64,000 bases of DNA from NCBI GenBank assembly GCA_017509605.1, contig JAFWPH010000052.1:24644-88643 (forward strand), given 5' to 3'. Shown in pieces: positions 27,239 to 35,702 of this stretch (the stretch's first letter is position 1; each line of letters begins with the position of its first letter). This stretch comes from Bacteroidaceae bacterium. GTDB lineage: Bacteria; Bacteroidota; Bacteroidia; Bacteroidales; Bacteroidaceae. The notes under the pieces are model-generated. The model was not told the origin of the DNA. It ran no database searches and saw only the letters and a list, made by a program, of their open reading frames with translations. Position numbers and translations under genes: made by a program.

Positions 27239-28150
27239 ATGTCGGAAAAACAGAACATATTATTCCTCAATGTCCTCAGTCTGCCCGCCAGCGGCAATTT
27301 TGTGGGCATAGAAAACAAACTTCAGATGATGGACAATCTCAGTGGTCATTCGGAGTTGAAAGACCGCTATGTGGAGCCGTTTGAGAACACAGTTCAAATC
27401 AACGCCAGCGTTATACTGATTTGCAAGGGTGGAACCGCAACGATTAGGGTCAATTTCGAGGACTATCTGATGAGAGAGGGAGATGTCGCTATTGTCATCT
27501 CCGGCAATTTCCTACATGTCATCGACTATTCTGATGACTTGAAATTTGCAGCTATTGCCCTTAATTACAATGATTTTGATATTTCAGGCAATGCCCTTGT
27601 TCCCATGGCCCTGTTGAAGCATTTCATGGCGATGCCTGTGTTCCATATCGACAACGATACCATGGAAGACTGCCTCAGTGTATATCGGTTTATGAAGAAA
27701 CGTCTGATGAACGACAACTTCATCTATAAGGACGAACTGGCACGCAACTGCATCTCCACACTTGTCTATATGGCTCATCAGATTCTTGTCAGCAATGACA
27801 GTATCCTCGACCTTCCTAACGACAAATCGAGGCAACAGCAGATATTCGAAAAGTTCATCAACGAGGTCAACCAGCATTTCATTCATGACAGAAACGTTTA
27901 TACTTACGCCGAAAGATTGTGCATCACACCCAAATATCTTTCCGCCATTGTGAGACAGGTCAGTGGCAAGTCGGCCAACGACTGGATCAACGATTATGTG
28001 GTGCTCGAAGCAAAAGCCTTGCTCAGGGTGAAATGGAACACCATCAAGGATGTGAGCAACAAACTCAACTTCCCCAACCAGTCCTTTTTCGCCAAATACT
28101 TCAAACAGCATACGGGGATGACCCCTAAGCAGTACAAACAAAAGGGATAA
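27239..28150 (+). CDS. AraC-family transcriptional regulator
   Basis: A 303-residue cytoplasmic regulator. Residues about 20-170 form an N-terminal cupin-like sensor with a hydrophobic beta pattern, and about 195-300 form the double helix-turn-helix of AraC/XylS proteins (YAERLCITPKYLS, then the second helix pair ending in KYFKQHTGMTPKQYK). The effector is not predictable. It is 24 bp behind the peptidase gene, and no obvious operator was seen. Bacteroidales have many such AraC proteins without HTCS-type sensors. Confidence 0.92.
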   Translation: MSEKQNILFLNVLSLPASGNFVGIENKLQMMDNLSGHSELKDRYVEPFENTVQINASVILICKGGTATIRVNFEDYLMREGDVAIVISGNFLHVIDYSDDLKFAAIALNYNDFDISGNALVPMALLKHFMAMPVFHIDNDTMEDCLSVYRFMKKRLMNDNFIYKDELARNCISTLVYMAHQILVSNDSILDLPNDKSRQQQIFEKFINEVNQHFIHDRNVYTYAERLCITPKYLSAIVRQVSGKSANDWINDYVVLEAKALLRVKWNTIKDVSNKLNFPNQSFFAKYFKQHTGMTPKQYKQKG

Positions 28151-28203
28151 GTTTCTTCATCCAGAGAAAGCACCTCGTTTTTTCAACGTCACACATCAAC
28201 AAA

Positions 28204-28239
28204 GAAATGCAAAAGGAAGGCGCTTTCCTTTTGCATTTC
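28204..28239. terminator. Terminator between araC-type gene and cysK
   Basis: A 15-bp inverted repeat (GAAATGCAAAAGGAA and its complement, 6-base loop GGCGCT) between converging genes. T-rich flanks are modest on both strands, so the efficiency is uncertain. Confidence 0.7.
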
Positions 28240-28267
28240 CGTTTATAATCAGTAGATTCCTAATCTC

Positions 28268-29215
28268 TTACAATGGATAGTCATCAAAAGCATAGAGAAC
28301 TGTGCTGAGATAGCGCTCGCCCGTGTCAGGAAGCAGCACAACGATCTTCTTTCCCTTGTTCTCGGGACGTTTGGCAACTTGTATAGCGGCATACAGAGCT
28401 GCTCCTGCTGAGATGCCTACTAAAAGCCCTTCTTGCTGGGCAATCTCGCGACCAGTGCGGATGGCATCGTCGTTCTCGACATCGAAAACCTCGTCGATGA
28501 CTTGGGCATCGTAAGTCTTTGGCACGAAGCCAGCGCCGATTCCTTGGATCTTGTGGGGACCGCTTGGACCTCCATTAAGTACGGGACTTGACTTTGGCTC
28601 TACGGCAATCACCTTGATGTCTGGGTTCTGCTCCTTCAGGTACTTTCCCGTACCGCTGATGGTGCCTCCTGTGCCCACGCCGCCGACGAAGATGTCAACT
28701 TGTCCATCGGTCTGAGCCCAGATTTCCGGACCTGTGGTGGCATAGTGCTTGGCGGGATTGGCGGGATTCTCGAACTGCTGCAGGATGACACTGCCAGGAG
28801 TGGCATCGCGAAGGGCTTCGGCGGCACGTATGGCACCGGGCATACCGTCCTTACCTGGTGTGAGGCGTACCTCGGCACCATAGGCTTTCACCAGATTACG
28901 GCGCTCCACGCTCATCGTTTCCGGCATGGTGAGGATGAGGTGATAGCCCTTCACGGCTGAAACCAATGCCAGTCCCACTCCCGTGTTGCCGCTGGTGGGC
29001 TCGATGATGGTGGCTCCGGGTTTGAGAATTCCCTTCTGCTCCGCATCCTCGATCATCGCAAGGGCGATGCGGTCTTTCACACTTCCTCCAGGATTGAAAT
29101 ATTCCACTTTGGCTATTACGGGTGTTCCGACACCTTTAGCCTCTGAAAACTTATTGAGTTCTAACAATGGGGTGTTGCCGATGAGTTCGGTCAACTGTTT
29201 TGCAATCTTTGCCAT
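28268..29215 (-). CDS. cysK: Cysteine synthase A
   Basis: A 315-residue PLP enzyme that makes cysteine from O-acetylserine and sulfide. Seen are NTPLLELN at the N-terminus, the PLP lysine in [10 protein letters not shown], the substrate loop [11 protein letters not shown] and the phosphate-binding [12 protein letters not shown]. The length fits CysK. It is 48 bp downstream of metY on the same strand, giving a two-gene sulfhydrylation operon that serves both cysteine and homocysteine. The promoter is upstream of metY. Confidence 0.95.
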   Translation of the reverse strand: MAKIAKQLTELIGNTPLLELNKFSEAKGVGTPVIAKVEYFNPGGSVKDRIALAMIEDAEQKGILKPGATIIEPTSGNTGVGLALVSAVKGYHLILTMPETMSVERRNLVKAYGAEVRLTPGKDGMPGAIRAAEALRDATPGSVILQQFENPANPAKHYATTGPEIWAQTDGQVDIFVGGVGTGGTISGTGKYLKEQNPDIKVIAVEPKSSPVLNGGPSGPHKIQGIGAGFVPKTYDAQVIDEVFDVENDDAIRTGREIAQQEGLLVGISAGAALYAAIQVAKRPENKGKKIVVLLPDTGERYLSTVLYAFDDYPL

Positions 29216-29263
29216 ATCTTATTCTTTTTCTCGTTTAATCGTTTAATCAATATTTCAAAAATG

Positions 29264-30553
29264 CTAAATCTGGTCTAATGCTTGGGAAAGATCGTCGAGG
29301 ATGTCGTCGATGTGCTCAGTGCCAATGCTGAGGCGGATCGTCGATGGAGTGATGTGTTGTTCAGCGAGTTCCTCGGGTGAGAGCTGTGAGTGGGTCGTCG
29401 TGTAAGGATGGATGACAAGGCTCTTCACATCGGCTACATTGGCGAGCAGTGAGAAAATCTGCAAAGCATCGATGAATCGCCATGCCTCTTCCTGGCCTCC
29501 CTTGATCTCGAAGGTGAAGATACTGCCGCCGCCGTTGGGGAAGTACTTCTGGTAGAGTTTGTGGTCGTGATGGCTCTCCAACGCCGGGTGATTCACCTTG
29601 GCCACCTTGGGATGGTTCTTGAGGAAATCAACCACCTTCAGGGCATTCTCCACATGACGTTCCACGCGAAGGCTCAGTGTCTCGACACCTTGTAAGAGGA
29701 TAAACGCGTTGAAGGGCGAGATGGCGGCACCGGTGTCGCGCAGTATGACGGCACGGATGCGGGTGACGTAAGCAGCTGCGCCTACAGCGTCGGCAAAGAC
29801 GATGCCATGGTATGAAGGGTCGGGTTTGGCCAGTGTCGGGAACTTGTCTGGATTGGCCTTCCAATCGAACTTACCTCCATCTACGATGACACCACCAAGG
29901 CTCGTGCCGTGACCACCCAGGAATTTTGTGGCGGAGTGGACCACGATGTCAGCGCCGTGCTCCAATGGACGGATGAGGTAGGGGGTACCAAAAGTGTTAT
30001 CGACAATGAAGGGGATACCGTGCTTGTGGGCTACGGCAGCCACTCCTTCAAGATCGAGCACGTCAGAATTGGGGTTGCCGAAAGTTTCAGCATACACAAC
30101 CTTCGTGTTCGGTTTGATTGCCGCTTCGAGTGCCTCGAGGTCGTTCACATTGATAATGGTGTTGGTGATCCCTTGGGTTGAGAGCGTGTGGGTGATGAGG
30201 TTGTAGGAACCGCCATAGAGGTTGTCGGCAGCCACGATGTGGTCGCCGGCCTGCACGATGTTCTGCAAAGCATAGGTGATGGCAGCGGCACCACTGGCGA
30301 CGGCCAGACCAGCCACACCTCCCTCGAGAGCAGCCACACGGTCCTCAAACACACCTTGTGTGGAGTTGGTCAGACGTCCGTAGATGTTACCTGCGTCGCG
30401 AAGGCCGAAACGGTCGGCCGCGTGCTGGCTGTTGCGGAACACATAACTTGTGGTCTGGTAAATGGGCACCGCGCGTGCATCGGTTGCAGGGTCGGCTTGC
30501 TCTTGTCCTACATGAAGTTGCAAGGTCTCGAAACGATAGTTCTTCTTACTCAT
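29264..30553 (-). CDS. metY: O-acetylhomoserine sulfhydrylase
   Basis: A 429-residue Cys/Met-metabolism PLP enzyme; the O-acetylhomoserine aminocarboxypropyltransferase subgroup converts O-acetylhomoserine and sulfide to homocysteine. Seen are YQTTSYVFRN, the aromatic cofactor stack region GNIYGRLTNST, the PLP lysine in HSATKFLGGHG and the C-terminal STIRLSIGTEHIDDI. A cystathionine gamma-synthase would be shorter (about 380). It heads the metY-cysK operon and is divergent from the Lrp/AsnC regulator at 30748, a natural candidate for control. Confidence 0.93.
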   Translation of the reverse strand: MSKKNYRFETLQLHVGQEQADPATDARAVPIYQTTSYVFRNSQHAADRFGLRDAGNIYGRLTNSTQGVFEDRVAALEGGVAGLAVASGAAAITYALQNIVQAGDHIVAADNLYGGSYNLITHTLSTQGITNTIINVNDLEALEAAIKPNTKVVYAETFGNPNSDVLDLEGVAAVAHKHGIPFIVDNTFGTPYLIRPLEHGADIVVHSATKFLGGHGTSLGGVIVDGGKFDWKANPDKFPTLAKPDPSYHGIVFADAVGAAAYVTRIRAVILRDTGAAISPFNAFILLQGVETLSLRVERHVENALKVVDFLKNHPKVAKVNHPALESHHDHKLYQKYFPNGGGSIFTFEIKGGQEEAWRFIDALQIFSLLANVADVKSLVIHPYTTTHSQLSPEELAEQHITPSTIRLSIGTEHIDDILDDLSQALDQI

Positions 30554-30611
30554 AATTTGGTCCTTTCTATTAATAATTTGACATTTTGTTTTTTATTTTT
30601 GTTTTCCGATG

Positions 30612-30643
30612 CAAAATTATGACGTTTAGAAATATTCCCCAAA
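30612..30643 (-). promoter_or_regulatory. Promoter of metY-cysK
   Basis: On the minus strand TTTG (30640-30643) and TAATTTTG (30612-30619) are separated by 20 bp, a complete consensus. On the opposite strand a TAATTTTG at 30671-30678 (weak -33) probably serves the Lrp-type gene, so the two promoters lie back to back within 70 bp. Confidence 0.85.
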
Positions 30644-30747
30644 TTTCTTTTTGTTTTCGGAAGAAATCACTAATTTTGCAAATCAAACAGAAAATCGTTC
30701 CAAGAACGCCTTCCGTAAAAATGTCAAACAGAATAAAACTCTAAAAA

Positions 30748-31212
30748 ATGGCTATTTCATTAGACGAAACAGACTTGAAAATACTGAAAACATTGCAAAA
30801 AAACGCCAAACTGACCACAAAAGAGCTGGCTGATGCAGTGAATTTGACTCCGACACCAGTTTTTGAACGTCAAAAACGGTTGGAGCGACAGGGTTACATC
30901 AAGAAATATGTGGCTGTGATTGACCCGGAGAAATTAGGGCTGGGATTGTTGGTGTTCTGTAAGGTGAAACTGAAGCAGATCAACCATGAGATAGCCGATG
31001 CTTTCACCCGCCGAATACAACGCATACCTGAGGTAACGGAGTGTTACAACACATCTGGCTCCTATGACTATCTATTAAAAGTACGCGCGCACGATATGAA
31101 GCAGTATCAGGAATTTGTGCTCACCAAATTGGGTGAGATCGACTCAGTTGCTTCTATCGAGAGCACGTTTGTGATGAGCGAGGTAAAACAGAACTATGGT
31201 ATTAACTTTTAA
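30748..31212 (+). CDS. Lrp/AsnC family transcriptional regulator
   Basis: A 154-residue regulator with an N-terminal winged helix-turn-helix (LDETDLKILKTLQKNAKLTTKELADAV split over residues 5-32, then TPTPVFERQKRLERQGYI) and a C-terminal RAM ligand-binding domain (VFCKVKLKQ, then GSYDYLLKVRAHDMKQY). These proteins form octamers that sense amino acids. Its divergent arrangement with metY-cysK suggests that it controls sulfur amino acid synthesis, but that is from position only. Confidence 0.94.
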   Translation: MAISLDETDLKILKTLQKNAKLTTKELADAVNLTPTPVFERQKRLERQGYIKKYVAVIDPEKLGLGLLVFCKVKLKQINHEIADAFTRRIQRIPEVTECYNTSGSYDYLLKVRAHDMKQYQEFVLTKLGEIDSVASIESTFVMSEVKQNYGINF

Positions 31213-31268
31213 GGCATCTCCTGAGAAGCCCATGTCCGATGGTCAATGGTCTGTAAACAAAACATTGT

Positions 31269-31303
31269 AAAAATTGTTAAATTCAACCTTTAGAACAATT
31301 TTT
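31269..31303 (+). terminator. AT-rich terminator after the Lrp-type gene
   Basis: AAAAATTGTT (31269-31278) pairs perfectly with AACAATTTTT (31294-31303), loop 15, ending in a run of five Ts. The low GC content makes it a weak terminator. Confidence 0.5.
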
Positions 31304-31366
31304 GTGGAAATGAAAACTTGATTATCCCATTGAAATTGTCCAATTTTGCATGATATATAAAGTGTT

Positions 31367-31399
31367 TTTGAACAGTATTATTCATATTACTTAATTTTC
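31367..31399 (+). promoter_or_regulatory. Promoter of the RND efflux operon
   Basis: TTTG at 31367-31370 and TAATTTTC (one mismatch) at 31392-31399, spacing 21 bp. The predicted start is near 31406, four bases before the ATG of a small upstream ORF. Confidence 0.6.
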
Positions 31400-31409
31400 G
31401 CAAGAAAAA

Positions 31410-31478
31410 ATGGAAGTTAAAATTGACGTTAACTCCCTATTTAACTTCTTTTTATCACTTCCGGATCTTGAGTCATAA
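31410..31478 (+). CDS. 22-codon leader ORF of the RND operon
   Basis: ATG at 31410 opens a 22-codon frame (begins MEVKIDVN, contains LFNFFLSL, ends LES) that stops 20 bp before the membrane-fusion protein gene. It overlaps a terminator-like hairpin and starts almost at the predicted transcription start. Phe and Leu codons are concentrated in the second half. This is the layout of a translation-dependent attenuator; no experimental support. Confidence 0.4.
   Translation: MEVKIDVNSLFNFFLSLPDLES
31413..31453 (+). terminator. Terminator-like hairpin with alternative fold in the RND leader
   Basis: GAAGTTAAA (31413-31421) pairs with TTTAACTTC (31440-31448), directly followed by TTTTT. A competing hairpin pairs AGTTAA (31415-31420) with TTAACT (31429-31434) and would break the first. 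Both lie inside the leader ORF, so translating ribosomes would melt them. Confidence 0.5.
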
Positions 31479-31498
31479 ACCAACAAGCATAAGATAAA

Positions 31499-32578
31499 AT
31501 GTTGAGAAAAAGTGGACTTTTTAGAATGATGTTCCTTTTTTCCGTATCTCTATCCCTTTTATCGTGTGGAGAGAAAGGCAAGGAGGATGTTGAACGTATC
31601 CCATACGTCAAAGTGGAGTCGGTCGATGACGCTGTATCAGCGCGTATTCTCGAATATCCAGGAAAAACGAGGCCTTCTGACGAGGTTAACGTGGCGTTCC
31701 GTGTGTCGGGCCCCATTGTGAGCATGAGAGTGAATGAGGGGGATTATGTGAAGAAAGGCCAGTTGATTGCTGAAATGGACCAACGTGACTACAATCTCCA
31801 ACTCAAGGCGGTGGAAGCAGAGTACCAGTCGGTGAAAGCAGAAGCAGAGCGAATCATTGCCATGTATCAAGAAGGCAGCACCACTGCCAACAATTACGAC
31901 AAGGCAAGATTCGGACTCCAGCAGATCACCGAGAAACTCAACAACGCACGCAACCAAATCAACGACACGCGTTTGGTGGCTCCCATCAGCGGTTATATCT
32001 CCTCTAAGTTTCATGAAGCAGGAGAGACTGTTGCACAGGGTATGCCCATTGTCTCCATTTACAGCGGGTCGAGTGTGGAAGTGGAAATCAACCTTAGTAG
32101 CAACGACTTCGCCAAGCGGTCAAATTTCCTGTCATATAGTTGCTCCTTCGATGTGATTCCGGGAAAGACTTTCCCTTTGTCGGTAGCAAGCATCAACAAT
32201 GAGGCTAACAGCAACCAACTTTACAAAGTCAGACTGAGGTTCAATGGACCTGTCGACAACAATATCACACCGGGAATGACCACAATGGTGAAGATTGAGC
32301 GCGCAGTAGAGGAAGGAACCATCATTACTATACCCAAAGAGGCACTACTTGAAAAGGACGGCAAGGTTTCAGTCTTCCTCTATGACAGCAAGGCAGGCAA
32401 GGTGAATTTGCGTGAAATCACTGTCAGCCGCCTCACATCCAAAGGAAAAGCCATCGTGATACGCGGACTTGAAGGCAATGAGCAAATCGTTACTGCAGGC
32501 GTGCATAAACTGACTAACGGACAGCGTGTCAAACCACTTCCCACAGCCAGCAAATCTAATGTAGGAGGATTGCTATGA
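31499..32578 (+). CDS. RND efflux periplasmic adaptor (membrane fusion protein), lipoprotein
   Basis: A 359-residue membrane-fusion protein linking the RND pump to the outer membrane channel. A lipoprotein signal ends in LSLLSC (Cys about residue 23), which anchors it to the inner membrane. Then come the lipoyl halves (VRVNEGDYVKKGQ near 75-90, LVAPISGYIS near 155-165), the alpha-helical hairpin between them and the beta-barrel/MP domains. Its stop overlaps the pump ATG by four bases (ATGA). It is the first gene of the operon behind the leader ORF and attenuator-like hairpin. Confidence 0.93.
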   Translation: MLRKSGLFRMMFLFSVSLSLLSCGEKGKEDVERIPYVKVESVDDAVSARILEYPGKTRPSDEVNVAFRVSGPIVSMRVNEGDYVKKGQLIAEMDQRDYNLQLKAVEAEYQSVKAEAERIIAMYQEGSTTANNYDKARFGLQQITEKLNNARNQINDTRLVAPISGYISSKFHEAGETVAQGMPIVSIYSGSSVEVEINLSSNDFAKRSNFLSYSCSFDVIPGKTFPLSVASINNEANSNQLYKVRLRFNGPVDNNITPGMTTMVKIERAVEEGTIITIPKEALLEKDGKVSVFLYDSKAGKVNLREITVSRLTSKGKAIVIRGLEGNEQIVTAGVHKLTNGQRVKPLPTASKSNVGGLL

Positions 32579-35500
32579 AACTGAATATCAGCGCGTGGGC
32601 TTTCCTCAACAAGAAACTGGTCTATTTCATCATCGCATGTCTTTGCTTTGGCGGAGTCAAGACGGCGTTGGAGATGAGTAAACTTGAAGACCCTTCCATC
32701 CCTGTCAGGATGGCGATGATTGTGACCACCTTTCCCGGGGCATCCGCACATGAAGTGGAACTTGAGGTAACAGACCATTTGGAAAAAGCCATTAACGAGA
32801 TGTCGGGCGTGGCCAGCCTTGAAAGCCACTCGCTCAACGACTTGAGTATCATCAGTGTGGAACTTGAGGCGACATTTAAAACCAACGAGATTGAACAGCA
32901 GTGGGATATCCTCCGTCGGAAGGTGGAAAATGCTTCCAACTCTTTTCCTGAAGGCGCTCGCAAACCTATTGTCAAGGACGATTTCGGTGAGGTTTTCGGT
33001 ATGATGTACGCTCTCACAGGTGATGGACTCAACGACCGTCAGATGTCGGACTATGCCGAACTGATCAAACGCGAGGTGTCGGGCATTGAAGGCGTTTCGA
33101 GGGTTGAGATATATGGCAAGCGAACGGAATGTATCAACATTAACCTGTTGCAGGACAAGATGGCCAATATGGGTGTGATGCCCATGGAGGTGATACAGAC
33201 GCTCAACGGCCAGAACTCAACAGTCTATTCCGGCTATTTCGAGAATGGCACAAGCCGCGTCCGAGTGAGTGTGAGCGATAAATTCAAGACGGTGGAAGAC
33301 ATCGAGGAGATGCTCATCCAAGGCCATGACAACGACCAACTCAAAATCAAGGACATCGCCAAAGTGGAGAAAGGCTATGAACAACCCACTCGCAACCAGA
33401 TGTTCTATGACGGTGAACAGGCTTTGGGCATTTCTATTGCCTGCTCCCCCAAGTACGATATCTTGAAAGTAGGTTCCAGAGTAAAGGACAAACTCAAGAG
33501 CATCGAGGAACGCTTGCCTGTCGGCATAGAATACCATAAGGTGTTTTTCCAGCCGGAACGTGTGGGCAACGCACTCGGTACCTTCCTCATCAATTTGCTT
33601 GAATCCGTACTCATTGTGGTGGTTGTGCTTATCTTCACCATGGGATTCCGAAGCGGTATCATCATAGGCACGAGCCTTGTGGTCATTGTGTTGGGCTCTT
33701 TCCTGATTCTTGGCCGCATGGACGGCACACTTCAGCGTGTGTCCCTCGCATCCCTCATTGTGGCGATGGGTATGCTCGTGGATAACGCCATAGTTGTCGT
33801 CGATGGAATTCTCGTCGATTTGAAGTCACGAAAGACACGACTCAAGGCTATGACCACGATCGGGCAGAAGACAGCCATGCCTTTGCTTGGCGCCACGCTC
33901 ATTGCCATTCTGGCTTTCCTTCCCATTTTCCTCAGCCCTGACACCACAGGGCTTTATGTCCACGACCTATTCGTGGTGTTGGCTGTGTCTTTGCTGCTGA
34001 GTTGGATTTTGGCACTTATTCATGTGCCATTGATGGCCGACAGGTTGTTGCCTAAGAAAAAAAACAAAAACATTGGGAAGAATGACGCCCTCTATGGCAA
34101 CAAGGCTTATAAGGGATTGGAGAAAATCCTCTCTATGGCCCTCAACCACCGACTGCTCATCATCTTGTCTTCCATCGGACTGCTTGTTCTGAGCGCTTTC
34201 GGCTACCGTTATCTCAAACAGGGATTCTTCCCCGACATGGACTACGACCAGCTCTATATGGAGTACAAACTTCCCGAAGGCACCAACTACACCCAAGTGG
34301 AAAGCGACCTTAATGAAATCCGTGAGTTCCTGCTGACACGCGATGAGGTGACGCATGTCACCACATCACTCGGAGGAACCCCAAGCCGCTATAACCTGGT
34401 GCGTTCCATTGCCACTCCATCTCTGTCATACGGGGAATTGATTATCGACTTCAAGTCGTCAAAACTGCTTGTGAATAACCTTGACGAAATTCAGGATACG
34501 CTGACGAAACGTTATCCGCAGGCTTACGTGAAATTGAAACGCTACAACCTGATGTATAAGAAGTTCCCCATTGAGGTGGTGTTCTGTGGTCCCGACCCAG
34601 AGGTTTTACACCGACTGACAGACTCCACCATCGCCATGGTGAACAACAGTGACAAATTGTGTCTGCCTACCACTGATTGGGAACCAAAGGTGCCATCGCT
34701 CGTGGTGGAATACAACCAACCCGATGCACGCAAGATGGGATTGAGTCGCACCGACATTGGATTGTCGATGCTTTCCTATACAGGCGGCATTCCAATTGGT
34801 ACATTCTTCGATGGGATTCATCCGGAGAATATTTACATCAACTGCACCGACAACATGGGCAACAGGCTCGAAGACCTCAACAATGCCTCGGTGTTCGGTA
34901 TTCTACCCAATGTCAACGGCATACTTAACGATGTCAACCTCATGAAACTGATGTCGGGACAAGTTACGAAACAGACCATCGTGGAGCAATTGACCAAAAG
35001 CACTCCGCTGTCACAAGTCGCCAAATCGGTTGATATCCAGTGGGAGGATCCCGTGGTGATGCGCTACAACGGGCAGAGGTCGCAGAGGGTTCAGTGCAGC
35101 CCAATGCCCGGAGTGGGTACAGAGGCTGCCCGGCAGAGCCTTGAACAGCAACTTCAGCAACTGCATTTGCCAGAGGGATATTCCATGACATGGGAAGGCG
35201 AGAAGAAAGCCAGTGACCAGTCGATGCGTTATCTCTTCAACAATTTCCCACTGGCCATCCTTATCATCATCGGTATCCTCATCATGCTCTTCAAGGACTA
35301 TAAGAAACCCCTCATCATTTTCTGCTGCATACCGCTTGTGCTGATAGGAGTAATACCTGCGATGCTTATTTCTGGCAAGACCTTCGGTTTTGTGGCCATT
35401 GTGGGTGTGCTTGGACTGATAGGCATGATTATCAAGAACGGTATCGTCTTGATGGATGAGATTGACTTGGAAATCAAATCGGGCATTGAACCCAAGAGGG

Positions 35501-35700
35501 CGTTGATTGAGAGCAGTAAGAGTAGGCTTAGGGCTGTGATGATGGCAGCTGCGACGACCGTACTTGGTATGATACCGCTTATTACTGACGCGCTCTTCGG
35601 GTCGCTTGCAGTGACCATCATGGGCGGGCTGATGGTGGGAACACTCGTCACACTGATTTTCCTTCCCGTCCTCTATTCTTTGTTCTTCAAGATAAAATAA
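32575..35700 (+). CDS. RND efflux pump, inner membrane permease
   Basis: A 1041-residue AcrB-type proton-driven transporter. It has the usual twelve-helix layout: helix 1 (residues 13-35), a large periplasmic loop, helices 2-6 with the signature GMLVDNAIVVVDGI (about 395-410), the central amphipathic loop, helix 7 near 535, the second periplasmic loop, and helices 8-12 with GLIGMIIKNGIVLMDEID (about 940-960). Length is typical of the HAE/HME group. Substrates cannot be deduced. Three-gene operon with adaptor and TolC partners. Confidence 0.95.
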   Translation: MKLNISAWAFLNKKLVYFIIACLCFGGVKTALEMSKLEDPSIPVRMAMIVTTFPGASAHEVELEVTDHLEKAINEMSGVASLESHSLNDLSIISVELEATFKTNEIEQQWDILRRKVENASNSFPEGARKPIVKDDFGEVFGMMYALTGDGLNDRQMSDYAELIKREVSGIEGVSRVEIYGKRTECININLLQDKMANMGVMPMEVIQTLNGQNSTVYSGYFENGTSRVRVSVSDKFKTVEDIEEMLIQGHDNDQLKIKDIAKVEKGYEQPTRNQMFYDGEQALGISIACSPKYDILKVGSRVKDKLKSIEERLPVGIEYHKVFFQPERVGNALGTFLINLLESVLIVVVVLIFTMGFRSGIIIGTSLVVIVLGSFLILGRMDGTLQRVSLASLIVAMGMLVDNAIVVVDGILVDLKSRKTRLKAMTTIGQKTAMPLLGATLIAILAFLPIFLSPDTTGLYVHDLFVVLAVSLLLSWILALIHVPLMADRLLPKKKNKNIGKNDALYGNKAYKGLEKILSMALNHRLLIILSSIGLLVLSAFGYRYLKQGFFPDMDYDQLYMEYKLPEGTNYTQVESDLNEIREFLLTRDEVTHVTTSLGGTPSRYNLVRSIATPSLSYGELIIDFKSSKLLVNNLDEIQDTLTKRYPQAYVKLKRYNLMYKKFPIEVVFCGPDPEVLHRLTDSTIAMVNNSDKLCLPTTDWEPKVPSLVVEYNQPDARKMGLSRTDIGLSMLSYTGGIPIGTFFDGIHPENIYINCTDNMGNRLEDLNNASVFGILPNVNGILNDVNLMKLMSGQVTKQTIVEQLTKSTPLSQVAKSVDIQWEDPVVMRYNGQRSQRVQCSPMPGVGTEAARQSLEQQLQQLHLPEGYSMTWEGEKKASDQSMRYLFNNFPLAILIIIGILIMLFKDYKKPLIIFCCIPLVLIGVIPAMLISGKTFGFVAIVGVLGLIGMIIKNGIVLMDEIDLEIKSGIEPKRALIESSKSRLRAVMMAAATTVLGMIPLITDALFGSLAVTIMGGLMVGTLVTLIFLPVLYSLFFKIK

Positions 35701-35702
35701 CA

